From Berberis thunbergii (lineage: Eukaryota; Streptophyta; Magnoliopsida; Ranunculales; Berberidaceae): 64,000 nt of DNA. The DNA is taken from the NCBI GenBank assembly GCA_003290165.1, contig QNQO01000200.1, positions 310,001 through 374,000 on the forward strand. The letters are read 5' to 3'. A model generated the notes under the pieces. The model was not told the origin of the DNA. It searched no databases and saw nothing but the letters and a program-made list of their open reading frames with translations. This document shows, one piece after another, positions 33,371 to 44,203 of the stretch (its first letter is position 1; each line of letters begins with the position of its first letter). The position numbers were made by a program, and so were the translations under genes.

Positions 33371-33539
33371 ATTCGAGTTTGGCCATAGCCGCGCAAGTCG
33401 AGGGTTATAATAGATAGCAGTGGAGGTTTTGCTAAAAGCAAATATTTATTGATAATATTTTTTGAGATGCTCTACATTCCATGGTCGTTAAGCCCGTCCG
33501 CGTCTGCATCTTCCAGCCAGTACGTTTTTGCCTATTGAT

Positions 33540-34800
33540 CTTGGCAACTCTGTAAGGTCCTTCCCAGTTTTGATTTAGCTTTCTTGCACCGACTTCTTTG
33601 GTGTTCTACTGAGCCTTCCTAAGTACCCAATCCCGCACCTTGAATTCATTTTGCTTGACCTTTTTGTTGTAATATTGCGCCATTTTTTGTTGGTAGGCGT
33701 CTATTTTGGTGGAGGCTAGATCTCGCTCTTCGTCGACGAGGTCTAGCCCCATGCGCAAGGCTTCATTGTTACCATTTAGTTTGAAAGCTTTCATTCGAAA
33801 GGTTGGCACCTCAAGTTCCACCGGAACCATAGCTTCCAAACCGTATGCTAGGGCGAAAGGTGTCTCTCCAATAGGGACTATTTTGGTTGTTTGATACGCC
33901 AAGAGTATTCCTTATAGCTCCGGAACCCATTTTCCTTTGGCTGTGTCAAGTTTTTTTTGATGGCCTCTAAAATCGTCCGGTTGGTAACCTCCGCTTGGTC
34001 GTTGGCTTGAGCTTTCATGTCGAGAAATGCTTGAATCTGTTTTGGATCAGCTTCGATTCTCCTTTTGTTCACTATATACCCTAGAATTTTTCATACTCTA
34101 CTCCGAACGTGCACTTCTAGGGGTTGAGCTTCATTTTGTATTTCCTGAGTTGGTTGAATGTTTCGGGGAGATCATGCATGTGGTTGGGGTTGTGAAGGCT
34201 TTTGACCAGCATGTCGTCTATATAGACCTCCATGTTTCTATCGATTTGTTATTTGAACATTTGATTGACCAGCTGTTGATATGTAGTGCATGCATTCTTT
34301 AAGCCGAATGACATCACCCTATAACAGTATATTCCCCTTTCCGTCACAAAAGAAATTTTTTTTAATATGGGGGGTGCATCAATATTTGATTGTAGCTTGA
34401 ATAGGCGTCCATGAAGCTAAGTAAGTTGTGCTCCAAAGTGGCGTCTACGATCTGATAGATGCGGGGAGTGGGAAGCTGTCATTTGGGCAAGCTTTGTTTA
34501 GGTTCGTGTAGTCTACACATACTCTCATTTTTTTACGACAATAGTGTTCGCCAGTCGAGGTATCATGATTCTTTAATCATGGTCGCGTTGAGTAAACATT
34601 GTTCCTCTTCATTTATGATCGCATTCTTTTCGGGGGCCACGTGCCTCTTATTTTGCATAACGGTCTTTCTTGAGGGGTCCACCTCTAGGCGATGGGTGAT
34701 TATCGACGGGTCGATCCCCACCATGTCCCGCATGGTCCAGGTGAAGATGTCCTCGTTACGTTGTAGCAACTCCATGAATTGTTTTACCAATTCTTCGCTT
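33540..34800 (-). pseudogene. Tat element pol remnant (RT and integrase C-terminus)
   Basis: 34790-34563 is the RT N-terminus (EDIFTWTMRDMVGIDPSI). 34300-34030 holds the RT catalytic box YIDD (34213-34224) followed by MLVKSLHNP. At about 34020 the RT sequence (FLDMKAQ) passes directly into integrase (ANDQAEVTNRTILEAIKK), so RNase H and most of the integrase core were deleted. 33902-33606 is the conserved Tat integrase tail (IGETPFALAYGLEAMVPVE, YYNKKVKQNEFKVRDWVLRK). Confidence 0.82.
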
Positions 34801-35080
34801 AAGTGGGAACCGATCTAGATAGCCTGTGTTGAGAGGGTTGTCAAGGTAGACCGTAACGGTCTCTTCCTCTGGTTGTTCGGCATTGGGCCTGCCCCGGCGG
34901 TTTACTAGGGCCTTGTTGTCTGGGGTTGACTGCTCTTCTCCTATGCTTCGGGTAGATCAGAGGGTCATTTTAGCCGCTGAGCTAGCCGTTGATTGAGAAT
35001 CGCCAGGTGGCAGTGTCGTCAAGTATTGGCAACTATCTGGTCGCCTCTCAACGTACCAATCGCTCGGGTCGTTGGATACT

Positions 35081-35676
35081 TGATGCACTGGACAACGCCA
35101 AACTTATGCAATTATTTTTGCTCACTGCTTTGACCTAGTCCTACTGACCTACACAAGTAATGCACGTGAGCTACGGACCACCGTTGTGGTGGCCGATGAC
35201 ACTCTAATGCTAAAGTTAGATAGGGATATGAGGAATGTATAATGATGTAAACAAAGAATTTTTAGCGTACCTTAGCTTACCAACCTTATGTCTTATTTAT
35301 AGTGTTGGAGTCCTAATTCGACCAGGCCATCGATGGCGTAGTTTAGGAAGTGGATCTTCGTGGAGATCATTATCTAATTAGGAGTCGTGCTATAGGAGGA
35401 AAGTTCCATGTTAGCCCTATGCTCCTAGATATGCGAGAGATAGTTCCCTATCTGAGGGTATTTCGTAAGTGGAAGTTTCCTTGTGTGATGTGTACTCAGG
35501 TATTTACTTCCTAGTTGGAAACATAGAACAAGTTGTAAGAGTTCAGGTTCGTTTGGCGGACTGCATTGGGCGGGCTTGGAACCGCTTGGACCGGACCAAT
35601 GTTTGGGCCCGTAATTCCTCTAGATCATCATGACATGTGTATGGCTCTAGGATGTGACCGTTTTGGTGTATCGTCA
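35081..35676 (-). repeat. Tat element, 5' LTR (596 bp)
   Basis: Starts TGATGCACTGG and ends GTATCGTCA. It is about 75 bp shorter than the other LTR, mainly from a deletion in the right half (around 35530, where the ATACTTGCCTTAGTAGGG part is absent). TATA box at 35294-35301. The start of the inner region is not complementary to tRNA-Met, in line with Tat elements using other tRNAs. Confidence 0.82.
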
Positions 35677-35681
35677 ATAAC

Positions 35682-36110
35682 AAATATATAAAGAAATCAT
35701 CAGGAAGTATTCAAAAGTAGACACAATGATCATAATGGCTTCAAATGTACTTCTGCCTTAGCACAAATCGACCAAACCTCTTGTACCACTGTCTTGGAGA
35801 CTGCTTCAACCAGTACAAAGACTTGGTCAACTTACACACACAATTTTCTTTCTCTGCAATTTTATACCCACTTGGTTGAGTCATTTAGAACTATTCTTCT
35901 AAGTTACCATGTAAATGCAATTTTACATCCAATTGAGCTAACTCAATATCAAACTCTGAAACCGACGCCAACAAAATACGAATGGAAGAATGTTTCACAA
36001 CTGGAGAAAATACTTTATTGTAATACATTCCTTCCTTTTGAGCATAACCTTTAGCAACTAGTCTTGCCTTTAAGCGCATACTAGTACTAGGAGATCCTTC
36101 CTTTTTTGTG
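35682..36110 (-). pseudogene. Copia 2 reverse transcriptase, central part
   Basis: Minus strand 36079-35891 reads LKARLVAKGYAQKEGM, the copia RT fingers motif, then FSPVVKHSSIRILLA and QLDVKLHLHGNLEE. The sequence continues across the Tat insertion. The match to truncated copia 1 stops at about 36107. Confidence 0.82.
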
Positions 36111-36486
36111 TGGACCCACCTGCTCCCGTAGTTTTCTTACCTTTCGGTAATTCACACAATTGCTAAGTCTCATTCTTGTGAAGATATTATATTTCTTCAT
36201 CCATAGCCTTCTACTACTATTCACATTCGATACTTTGAATTGCTTCTTTGTAGGTAGAAGATAATTCATCCTCAACTACTGGAAGTGCATAAGCTACATA
36301 ATCATGAAGCCTTAAAGGATGATGTATTTTCCTTTATGGCTTACTTGTTGCACTAGATTCCTAAACGTCACCTGTATGTATTGCAGTCTCAATATTTTCG
36401 TCCTCGTCTGTAGATACGGGGGCTAACTGGTGAAATAACATCAATTTCTAACTGTTACGAAACCTTTATGGCAATACTCTCCACTG

Positions 36487-37358
36487 CTAAGAGCTCATGG
36501 GCTTCAATATGGAAGCCTCGTTAAACGTCACATACCTACTAATCACCATTTTTCTTGATTTAGGAATCCACAACTTATAGTTTTCACACCATCCACGAAA
36601 CCCAAGAAAATAACTTTCTTGGCTTGAGGATTCAACTTGTTTTCCTAAACATGAATGTAAGCAGGACAACCAAGGATATGCAATCGATCATAATCACTTG
36701 CGAAAATTTCAAACCATAACTCCATTGGAGTTTTACCATCAATTGCAGTTGAAGGCAACTTTTTGATGATATGACATGCATATGTCACAACTTCAGCCCA
36801 AAGCCCTTTGCCCAATCCAGCATTGGACAACATATAACAAACCGTCTCAAGTAATGTACGGTTCATGCATTCTGACTCCCCATTCTGTCATGGAGTACTT
36901 CAAAACTTGAAGTGTCAAACGGCCCTCATCCTAACGTACTTGCAAGAATGAATCAAAACTTTGTATTCACCCCCATTATCTGAATGAAACCTTTTGATAT
37001 TTCTGCCAGTTTGAGTCTCAGTCATCTTTTTTTATTTTAGGAACACGTCCAAAACTTCATATTTATGCCTCATGATGCACACCCACACACTTCTTGAATA
37101 ATTTTCTACAAAAATGATGGAAAAACGTGTACCTCCTAGTGATGCTTACCTGGAAGGTCCCCAAACGTTCGAGTGAACATAATCAAGAGTTCCACGAGTA
37201 CAATGGATAGCAGAGCCAAACTTGACTCTTGTCGATTTGCTCAGCACACAATGGTCACAAAATTCTAAGTTGCAGGTCTTAGCACCTTTCAACAATCCAT
37301 GTTTCACAAGATTTTGCAATGACTTTTCACTCACGTGCCCTAAGCATATATGACACAA
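36487..37358 (-). pseudogene. Copia 2 GAG-pre-integrase and integrase
   Basis: 37358-37146: CHICLGHVSEKSLQNLVKHG, then CDHCVLSKSTRVKF (zinc-finger Cys pair) and LDYVHSNVWGPSR. 36866-36645: MNRTLLETVCYMLSNAGLGK, LWAEVVTYACHIIKKLPST, the end of the core. 36669-36487: FLGFRGWCENYKLWIPKSRK and VISRYVTFNE. Interrupted by stops. Confidence 0.83.
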
Positions 37359-37375
37359 TATGTTAATATCACTAG

Positions 37376-38046
37376 TGATGGTGTCAAATCATGTTCTCTT
37401 TGACCTTGATCTTCACAAGGAACACACGTGAGCCAAAAACCACCATTATGGCAACCGATAGAATTCTGATGCTTAAGCAGACAAGGCTTAAGAAATGTGT
37501 AATGCTATAAATTGGGTTCTGTAGTGTACCTTTGTTCCTCAACCTTGTGCCCTATTTGTCATGCGAGAGTCCTTGTTCGGCTATGCCTTTGGTGGCGTAG
37601 TTTAAGGAAAGATATCTTGCTGGAGATCATTTCCTTGTTGGAAGTCGTCTATGTAGGGGAGTTTCCTTACACGACTTGTATTCCGAGATCTATTGAGGAT
37701 TCTTCCCTTGTGGAGTGTTGTCCATGCAAGAGAGTTTTCATGCACGACTTATACTCCATTATTTGTTTCCTGATACGAGTCAATGTATTGTTGGCATGCC
37801 CTACTTAGGTCAAACTTCTAGATACTTGCCTTGTTAGGACTTATGGGTATTGGCCTTGACCGTATGACATATGGGCTTAATAGGGCACTGCACATTGGGT
37901 CCAACCTTCTAGACAATGCCTCAGTGGGCTCGGAGTGATATGGGCTTTGTTAGATTGGGCGTTCATCTAGGCTTGTTTTACTTTGTTGACGAAATCATTA
38001 TGACACGTGTATGGTGCAGATTACTAGACGGTTTGGTGTATCATCA
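37376..38046 (-). repeat. Solo LTR of the Tat family, 671 bp
   Basis: Starts TGATGGTGTC and ends TATCATCA, with a perfect 5-bp duplication ACTAG on both sides (37371-37375, 38047-38051). Sequence is similar to 29588-30258 (e.g. ACCACCRTTRTGGYRRCCGA, TAGTGTACCTT, GTGTATCATCA) and has the same length. It splits the protease-integrase region of copia 2. A solo LTR forms by recombination between the two LTRs of a full element. Confidence 0.87.
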
Positions 38047-38361
38047 ACTAGAATCACTTGCAGCCACAATAACTGTAAAATCACCTGTAATTTTATTTCT
38101 ATTCAGGAAGTTCAAATTACATTTTTTGATTGCCTTCATCACTACTATTGCACCAAAAACAACCTTGAGAAAACCATTGTCTATTGTTATGTTGTAACCT
38201 TTGGCATCCAAGGAACCCACAAAAATAAGATTCTTTACCAATCAGGAAAATATCTTATTCAAACCCCGAACCATACAATCAAACATCTTGAGTCGAATTG
38301 TACTTATCCATTTTATCTTGCATACATGATCATTGCCTTTCAAGACAACTCTAGTATCTAT

Positions 38362-39261
38362 TTATTTCAAGATGGAATACCAGCCCCTGTGAGGACACAT
38401 ATGATAAGTGCAACCCAAGTCCACAATCCCCTCTTCAGTAGAGCACATCAATGCTGATATGGATAAGGAATACTCTTCAAAATCTTCTCCATCACTTTTG
38501 GAAACATTCACGTTTGTGTTCTTATAGTTTGTTTTCACCTTGAGACAATCTTTGACCCAGTGCCCTTTCTGGTGATAGTAGGCACATTCATCTTTTGCAT
38601 GACTCTTCAAGCCACTTCTCTATTTTGACTAAGACTTATCTCTATCAAATTTTCTATCTTTAGCTCATCTTCTTGTAGTCAATGTTTCAAATGTCGCATT
38701 CCCGTGGACCTTGCAAGGCACAAAACCATAATTAGTCAATTCACAAGATGCTCATATTCTTCTGGAAGGGAATTCGCAAGGTACAAAACCTTACAATTCT
38801 CTGGAACAATTTTTCAAGATTCAATAGAACGTCAATCAACCTATTGAACTCATCCAAGTGCTAAGACAAAGTAATACCATGTCTCGTATTCATCTGGAAC
38901 AACTTCTTAATTATGAACAACTTCTTTTGTATACTCGTCGTTCTTTTGTATACTCGTCGTCATGTACTTTTCTTCCAGCTTTTTCTATAGCGCCTTAGCC
39001 GAGTTTTCTTTCATCACAAAGTTCTTTCGTTCCTTCACCAAACACAACATATGGATCTGCACACTAGCCGGTTGAGCTTGTTCCAATGTGCATCCATCAT
39101 TTTCATCGACTTGTCATCCAGCGTATCCTCCATATTTTGCTTTGTTAGCAGCATCCATCATTGCCACATGCCGAAGTTTTTCCTCCCGTTGAATTTTCGA
39201 CATTGAACTTTTCTAATGCAGCACTAACCACCTTGTTACTTGAACTTGACGCGCCCGCCAT
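38362..39261 (-). pseudogene. Copia 2 gag and protease
   Basis: Gag begins at the ATG at 39261 (MAGASSSSNKVVSAALEKFN). Sequence decays through 38650. 38610-38362 holds a zinc knuckle CAYYHQKGHWVKDC (second Cys replaced by Tyr) and the protease site IVDLGCTYHMCPH, where the usual DSGC reads DLGC, so the catalytic triad is altered. Confidence 0.8.
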
Positions 39262-39341
39262 GATCTTCAGCAACTTCATACACCAACAACCAGCTCGCGT
39301 ACCTGCAAACGAACCAAAACACCAAGAGCTTTATACCAATT

Positions 39342-39473
39342 TGTTGCGCCACGCGAAAGTGTAACCAAACAAAACACGCTGATAGCTACTACAAAATGTA
39401 ATATGTTGCACAATCCAAATAAAGCAATGCCAAGTAAATAAAAAACACTTACCAATATAATGTTGTTCATATC
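39342..39473 (-). repeat. Copia 2, 5' LTR remnant
   Basis: Plus-strand TGTTGCGCCACGCGAAAGTG matches the start of 27849-28494 for about 130 bases up to CAATATAATG, then stops. Confidence 0.75.
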
Positions 39474-39534
39474 TTTCTTATTTAGTTCGTATGCTTAGTC
39501 AATTCTTAGACTAGCCTCGCCAGCCCCACCATAA

Positions 39535-40105
39535 TGCAACAATGCGTATTCTTGGTATCTCAAACATATTCTGGATCAAGGCATTTTGCTCTCCTCATCA
39601 AGTGGTCTACGATTATGTGCCTTTTGTGATGCGGATTGGGCCAGTAGTCATGACACTCAGAGATCTATTACCCGTTACCGCATCCTTCTTTGCTCCTCTC
39701 CCATTTCTTGGAAGTCCAAAAAGCAAGCCACGGTTTCTCATTTTTCCGCTGAGGCTGAATATCGTGCCATAGCCAGCACACGTTGTGAAATTACTTTGGT
39801 TATCTTATCTTCTCAATGATCTTGGTGTTTTTCATAGTTTCGTTGATCTCTATTGTGACAATAAAGCTGCTTTCCACATTGACAAGAATCCAATATTTAA
39901 CGAACATACAAAACATACTGAAATTGATTGCCACATAGTTCACAAAAAACTTCAAGCTGGTCTCCTATTTATGAATCATCTCCCCTCACATAAAACATTA
40001 GCTGATGTTCAAACGAAACCACTTGGTGCGTCTCAGTTTCGCGCATTGATTTTCAAGTTGGGTGTTCGTGCATTGATTTTCAAGTTGGGTGTCCGCCTTG
40101 AATGA
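39535..40105 (+). pseudogene. Copia 3 fragment: RNase H and C-terminus
   Basis: 5'-truncated copia of a different lineage, plus strand: FCDADWASSHDTQRSITRY, SPISWKSKKQATVSHFSAEA, a one-base frameshift near 39795, then LYCDNKAAFHI, EHTKHTEIDCHIVHKKL and DVQTKPLG. The last 23 bases encoding ALIFKLGVR are duplicated in tandem (40040-40090). No LTR recognised. Confidence 0.85.
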
Positions 40106-41830
40106 CTACTATTACTGATCAATAACCTTTTGTTATTTTGCCCCCTCTTAACTACATTTCTGACTACGCCACTGACTGTACAGATGTACTGCACATACAT
40201 CTCATGAAAAAAAAAATCTTATGTTCTTCTTCCAAACTTTATTACACTTCTAATTCAACAGTTGTGATGTTGGTAGGTATGGCCAATAGATGGGTGGATA
40301 GATCGATTGTTATCAACCTTAAGTATGAAAATGAAGAAGAGTGGTGGCCACTGGCCTAGAGAGTTCAAGTTTGTAATACATTCCACTCATTGGGCTCCTT
40401 ATGCTCCCTATCTTCTTCCCTTTCAACTCATCTAAATGGTACGCAGAGGGAGCCTCTCATTAAGTTGAATCTGCCTCTCATTAAGATGGAAGTTCATGAA
40501 GACAAGGTCATGGAAGTCTAATGGTTTTCAAATTGATGAATTTGGTAACAGTTTCATAATCTCCTGATTATTCTAACCTCTTATATTCTAGTTGGATTGA
40601 TCATATTTTACTTTGTTTCATTCAAGATACTCATAATCGCCAAATTGCAATGTAGATTTAAAATTTTTAGTGTATTATTCATGTCGTTGGCATGATTATA
40701 CACTATTTTTTTTAGCCATTTAGCATGTGACCATAATAGTTGGGTTGTGCCTTCAACACTCTCTCACCAGTGCCATTAGCACAACCAAACATTTTTTTAT
40801 AACAAAATATTATACTAATTTTGAGACATTAATTAAAAAATTATATGCACTGCCACTCTCCCTTCTAGGGGATTCACACGCGGCACTCTCCCTTCCACTT
40901 GCACATATATTTGGTATTTCTTTATTTTACTTAAAAAAAATATTAATAAGTGTAAATTAAAAGTGCAGGAAATTTTTTAATATAAAGGAAACTTGGAAAT
41001 GGTATATCAATGCTTTAGTGGCTAACTGGCAATTCTGTTGCAACTTTTAGTGGCATTTCTGTTCTAATGTGAAAGTGCTTAAGATGTGATATCAAACCAT
41101 GAAATACACCGAGATGTACATTCTTTTTAGTCGCAATAATGTTGTAATTTGACATATTTTCTTAATGATTTTTTTATTTATTTTTATTTTTTTACGATAT
41201 TTTGTTTGGTAGGATGGAAAATAGATACGAAAATTGAAACCTTTTTTGTGGATTCCATCTTCAAAGGGGTCAAAATTTTGGATTTTTATGAGAGATGAGA
41301 AAACTAGTCACATGTATAATTATTTTCCTGTTGTTAAATAGACAACCAAACAACTACAAACCACTTGACATGGGAATTGGATTTCATTTTCCATGAAAAA
41401 TAGCCAAAGCCCAGTATTTTATTGGAAAATAAAATAAGTGAAAAACTATTGTGTCTAAATTTCAAAAAATAATTAAAATAAAATAAAAACCAAAATGCAT
41501 AAAGAATATGCACTGAGTCCAAAGTATAACTTTTTTTTAATTCAAATTTGGGTCGTTGATCTTTTTATTTACGCGGAATACATGTGCTCTTAGTGATCAC
41601 GGTGAATATGTGTTCCTAATGATTAGGTGTCAATTTGCAAAATTTTAACTGGTGAGTCTAAAAACCTACTAAATCTTACAAAGAGAGTAGATGTCAGACC
41701 AATTAAACTACAATTGGTAAATGATTCCAAGGAAGTATGTGGAAGATGTATCTTGACTTTAAGCTAATTTATTGCAATACCATGGGAACGTGGAAGATGC
41801 ATTGAGTCTTGAGGAAACATCAGTTTGAGA
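40106..41830. other. Intergenic, no gene seen; one dispersed repeat
   Basis: AT-rich without supported reading frames. 41195-41410 is colinear with 62960-63170 (shared GAAAATTGAAACC, AATAGAYAACCAAACA, ATGGGAATTGGATTT-like words), so it is a low-copy repeat of unknown type. Confidence 0.5.
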
Positions 41831-42873
41831 TAGGGTTGGCAGTGGGGCGGATTTTTACGGATATCCGCCCCACCCAATCCGTATGTGGCGGATTTGGATA
41901 TGGCTGAATGGGTTTTCGGGTGGTTTTGGGTATCCAAAAAATATTCGTTTACTATTCGGGGCGGATACGGTTTTAGCCATATCCGCCCCGCAGGCCTCGC
42001 GGATATCCGTTTATACTGTTCAATTTACTATAATACCCTTATCCCGAAAAAATATCCTTCTCATATAAGGAAATTACAAAAATACCCTTCCCTATATAAT
42101 GAAATTAAACCTTTTATCTTATCTTCATCTCACATTCGTCCCCCCCCCCCTTACACCACTCTCGTCTCCACTCTCTCTCAACTCAAACCAGTCTCTCTCA
42201 AAGGCTGAAAGGCAGCGAACGAAGGCCGCCTTTGTCCCTTCCTCCCCCCGTCGCCCCGTCGTCCCTTCTTCTTTCTCAAAACAGCGAAGGCCGCCGGAAG
42301 GTCCCTTCTTCTCTCTCAAAACAGCGAAGGCAACGGCAATGGTGGAACCTTTCAGTTTTCAGCGAAGGCAACGGGAAGGCCGCCCCGTCGTCCCTTCGTC
42401 CCTTTGGATATGGCGGAACCCTCCCTTCTTCTCTCTCAAAACAGTGAAGGCCGCGAAGGCAGGGTGATCAAGATCTCGATCTCTCTCAGATCTGAAATCA
42501 GGATCTCTATTTCAGATCAAGATCAAGATCTGAAATCAAGATCTCTATCTCAGATCTAAAATCAAGATCTCGATCTCAGATCTGAAATCAAGATTTGATA
42601 TCATCTGAGATCGAATTTTTTTTTTTTTTTAATTTTTAGATCAAGATATCAGATGTCGAATTTTTATTTTTTTGTTATAATTTTCGTATTAATTTCTTTG
42701 TAATTTCTGTAATTTTTTGTAATTTTTGATTGGATTTTTGCATATTTGTAATGTGTCTGTAATTTCTGTTTTTTTTTTTTAATAATAAACGGATTGGCGG
42801 GGTGGATCGGGGATCCGTCATTCCTGACGGAGCGGAGATGGATTTGTTCAAATTCGCCCCGTTGCCATCCCTA
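41831..42873. mobile_element. hAT-like non-autonomous element, copy B (1043 bp)
   Basis: TAGGGTTGGCAGTGGGGCGG ... CCCCGTTGCCATCCCTA, with perfect 8-bp duplication GTTTGAGA (41823-41830, 42874-42881). Shares termini, GGGGCGGAT-type subterminal words and a GATC/AGATCT-rich core (42470-42650) with 8604-9691. The middle (42130-42460) is a GC-richer stretch with repeated CTTCTCTCTCAAAACAGCG-like units (three copies), perhaps captured sequence. No transposase. Confidence 0.9.
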
Positions 42874-43259
42874 GTTTGAGAATTAATCATCATAGTTTCA
42901 TCTCGAGACTACACATTATGAAGAATATTATTGATCCTTGAAATGAACTCGAGTAAAGTCACTTTTAAATGTAATTGTAGCATTAAAAGTTTGGTCTCCA
43001 ACACTATGGTATAGACACATAGCTCATAACAATACAATTTGTAGAATGATTACCATACTTTCCAAATGACTAATGGAAGGGTTATAATAATTTTGATATC
43101 GAGGAATTATAATATTGGAACGTGTTGGAGTTATGAAATTGGGTTTTTGTTTTTTCAAAAAATATTTAAAAAAAATATTAAATAATCAAAGTCTTATTTA
43201 ATTTTGCATAATAACATATGTCATCGCTAAGAAAAAACCACAACATCGAAACTCTCAAT

Positions 43260-43710
43260 TTAAATAGCCTTCTGCCATGTGTACTTACGTTTCCATGTAT
43301 GATGTTGGTAAGTTTGCAGAAAATACAGACCATCCCACCTTGCAGACCAATAACAATGATCACCACATTCATTTCCGGTTGTTTGAGCTCGATACGCATC
43401 AAAACCTACACTTAGTCGTTGATGTTTACCATCAACCCAGTTCATGTTGCACCAGTAAAGGGTTGTGAACAAAACATTGTTTTTGAAATTCCATGTAAAA
43501 TTACCATGAAAAGGGACTTCTTGTTCTCCTAGGTCATCATCTTTAGACTTGCAATGGAGGTTCAAAGGTGCACCGGGAGCTAAATCGTTTGTGATGTATA
43601 CATGTACATTGCCAATTAAATGTTGAGCAATTGAACAACTAAAAAACCATAGCTATCACTGCTGCCACAGCAACCCCATTTGCACGAGAATAATTGTTCA
43701 AATCACACAT
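43260..43710 (-). pseudogene. S-protein homologue (plant self-incompatibility S1 family), frameshifted
   Basis: S1-family proteins are small secreted plant proteins; poppy PrsS is the self-incompatibility ligand and most homologues have unknown roles. Minus strand: ATG at 43710 starts a hydrophobic signal-peptide-like stretch (ANGVAVAAVIAMVF), then TAG. One extra T in a T6 run (about 43636-43641) shifts the frame; in the next frame FSCSIAQ, VHVYITNDL and the mature domain follow without interruption to the stop at 43260. Family marks: PLNLHCKSKDDDLGEQ, FHGNFTWNF, TLYWCNM, CGDHCYW and GLYFLQ. The domain length (about 125 residues) is normal. Alternatively a new start could give an unsecreted protein. 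The family is clear. Confidence 0.82.
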
Positions 43711-43985
43711 TGTTATTGTGAATACTATTGTTGTGTTATGTTGAAGTTTTATAGTTGTTCGCCTTTGAGACAAGTTCTATTTGTAATTGCAAGTCAACTA
43801 AGTAATATCTGTGAAATTAAATGTTGGAAACTAATAATCACTTCTTAATTACTTACACAATTTGACATTTATTTTCGGTCAACTATAAATATTATTTCTA
43901 TTTTTTTATGAACAAATATTAATTACTTACCCAATTTGATTCCTCTCTACTGAGATTCGTCGATTCCTCTCACAATATTCTAATT
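43711..43985. other. Upstream region of the S-protein homologue; no gene
   Basis: AT-rich. A minus-strand TATTTATA at about 43882-43890 lies 175 bases ahead of the ATG and could be a relic TATA box. The right end shows a fragment resembling the neighbouring copia LTR (CTCTCACAATATTCT at 43968). Confidence 0.4.
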
Positions 43986-44158
43986 GATTGAAAATATATT
44001 GAGAATAGTCTAATTTTAAGGAAGTTAGCAGATTATATTGTGAATATTCTCTCACAATATTCTCTTGATTAGTTTGTATATAAAAACAGGATAATGGAAT
44101 GAGAAAGGCAGAACGTGATTCAGACAAAATCAATTCTTTTGTATTTGTAATTTTGTCA
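43986..44158 (+). repeat. Copia 4, 5' LTR (internal deletion)
   Basis: Aligned to the 3' LTR it lacks about 100 bp between AGTCTAA and TTTTAAGGAAG. Ends TTTTGTCA. TATA box TATATAAA at 44077-44084. Confidence 0.8.
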
Positions 44159-44203
44159 TTGTATCAGAGCAATAGCAATAGTCATAGCCATTAACCACCA
44201 ATC

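Larger units (their letters stand above)
29588..35676 (-). mobile_element. Tat-lineage Ty3/gypsy element with tandem array and antisense ORF
   Basis: 6.1 kb inserted in the RT of copia 2, flanked by ATAAT (29583-29587) and ATAAC (35677-35681), 4 of 5 bases. LTRs are 29588-30258 (671 bp) and 35081-35676 (596 bp). A minus-strand purine tract (CTCGGGGGAAGTAG) at 30259-30275 marks the left LTR as 3'. Reading minus: RT remnant, integrase C-terminal half, about 178-bp tandem repeats, then a region with an opposite-strand ORF. Gag, protease, RNase H and the integrase core are missing. Confidence 0.85.
21327..36107 (+). repeat. Tandem segmental duplication, copy 2
   Basis: Colinear with 4727-21318. 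The match to the truncated copia of copy 1 runs to about 36107, which should be the distal edge of the duplicated unit. Without later insertions the unit would be roughly 8-9 kb. Copy 2 lacks the chromovirus, MITEs and SINE of copy 1 and instead carries the LINE and Tat element. Confidence 0.78.
27849..39473 (-). mobile_element. Copia element 2 (Tnt1-like domain sequence), decayed and interrupted
   Basis: Minus-strand copia: 5' LTR remnant 39342-39473, gag and protease 39261-38362, GAG-pre-integrase and integrase 37358-36487, RT 36110-35682 and 29587-29000, RNase H 28871-28611, 3' LTR 28494-27849. A Tat element (29588-35676) and a solo LTR (37376-38046) are nested inside it. The upper LTR is cut at about 39473 by another copia fragment. 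A degenerate primer-binding site (minus TTGGTATAAAGCTC, 39326-39339) abuts the LTR. Confidence 0.85.

Noticed and set aside
42099..42467. 122-codon plus-strand frame inside the hAT-like element
   Set aside because: Made of repeated CTTCTCTCTCAAAACAGCG-like units; low complexity and lying between the element ends.
43968..43985. Extra copia LTR-like words left of copia 4
   Set aside because: Too short to distinguish a second LTR fragment from a rearranged LTR edge.
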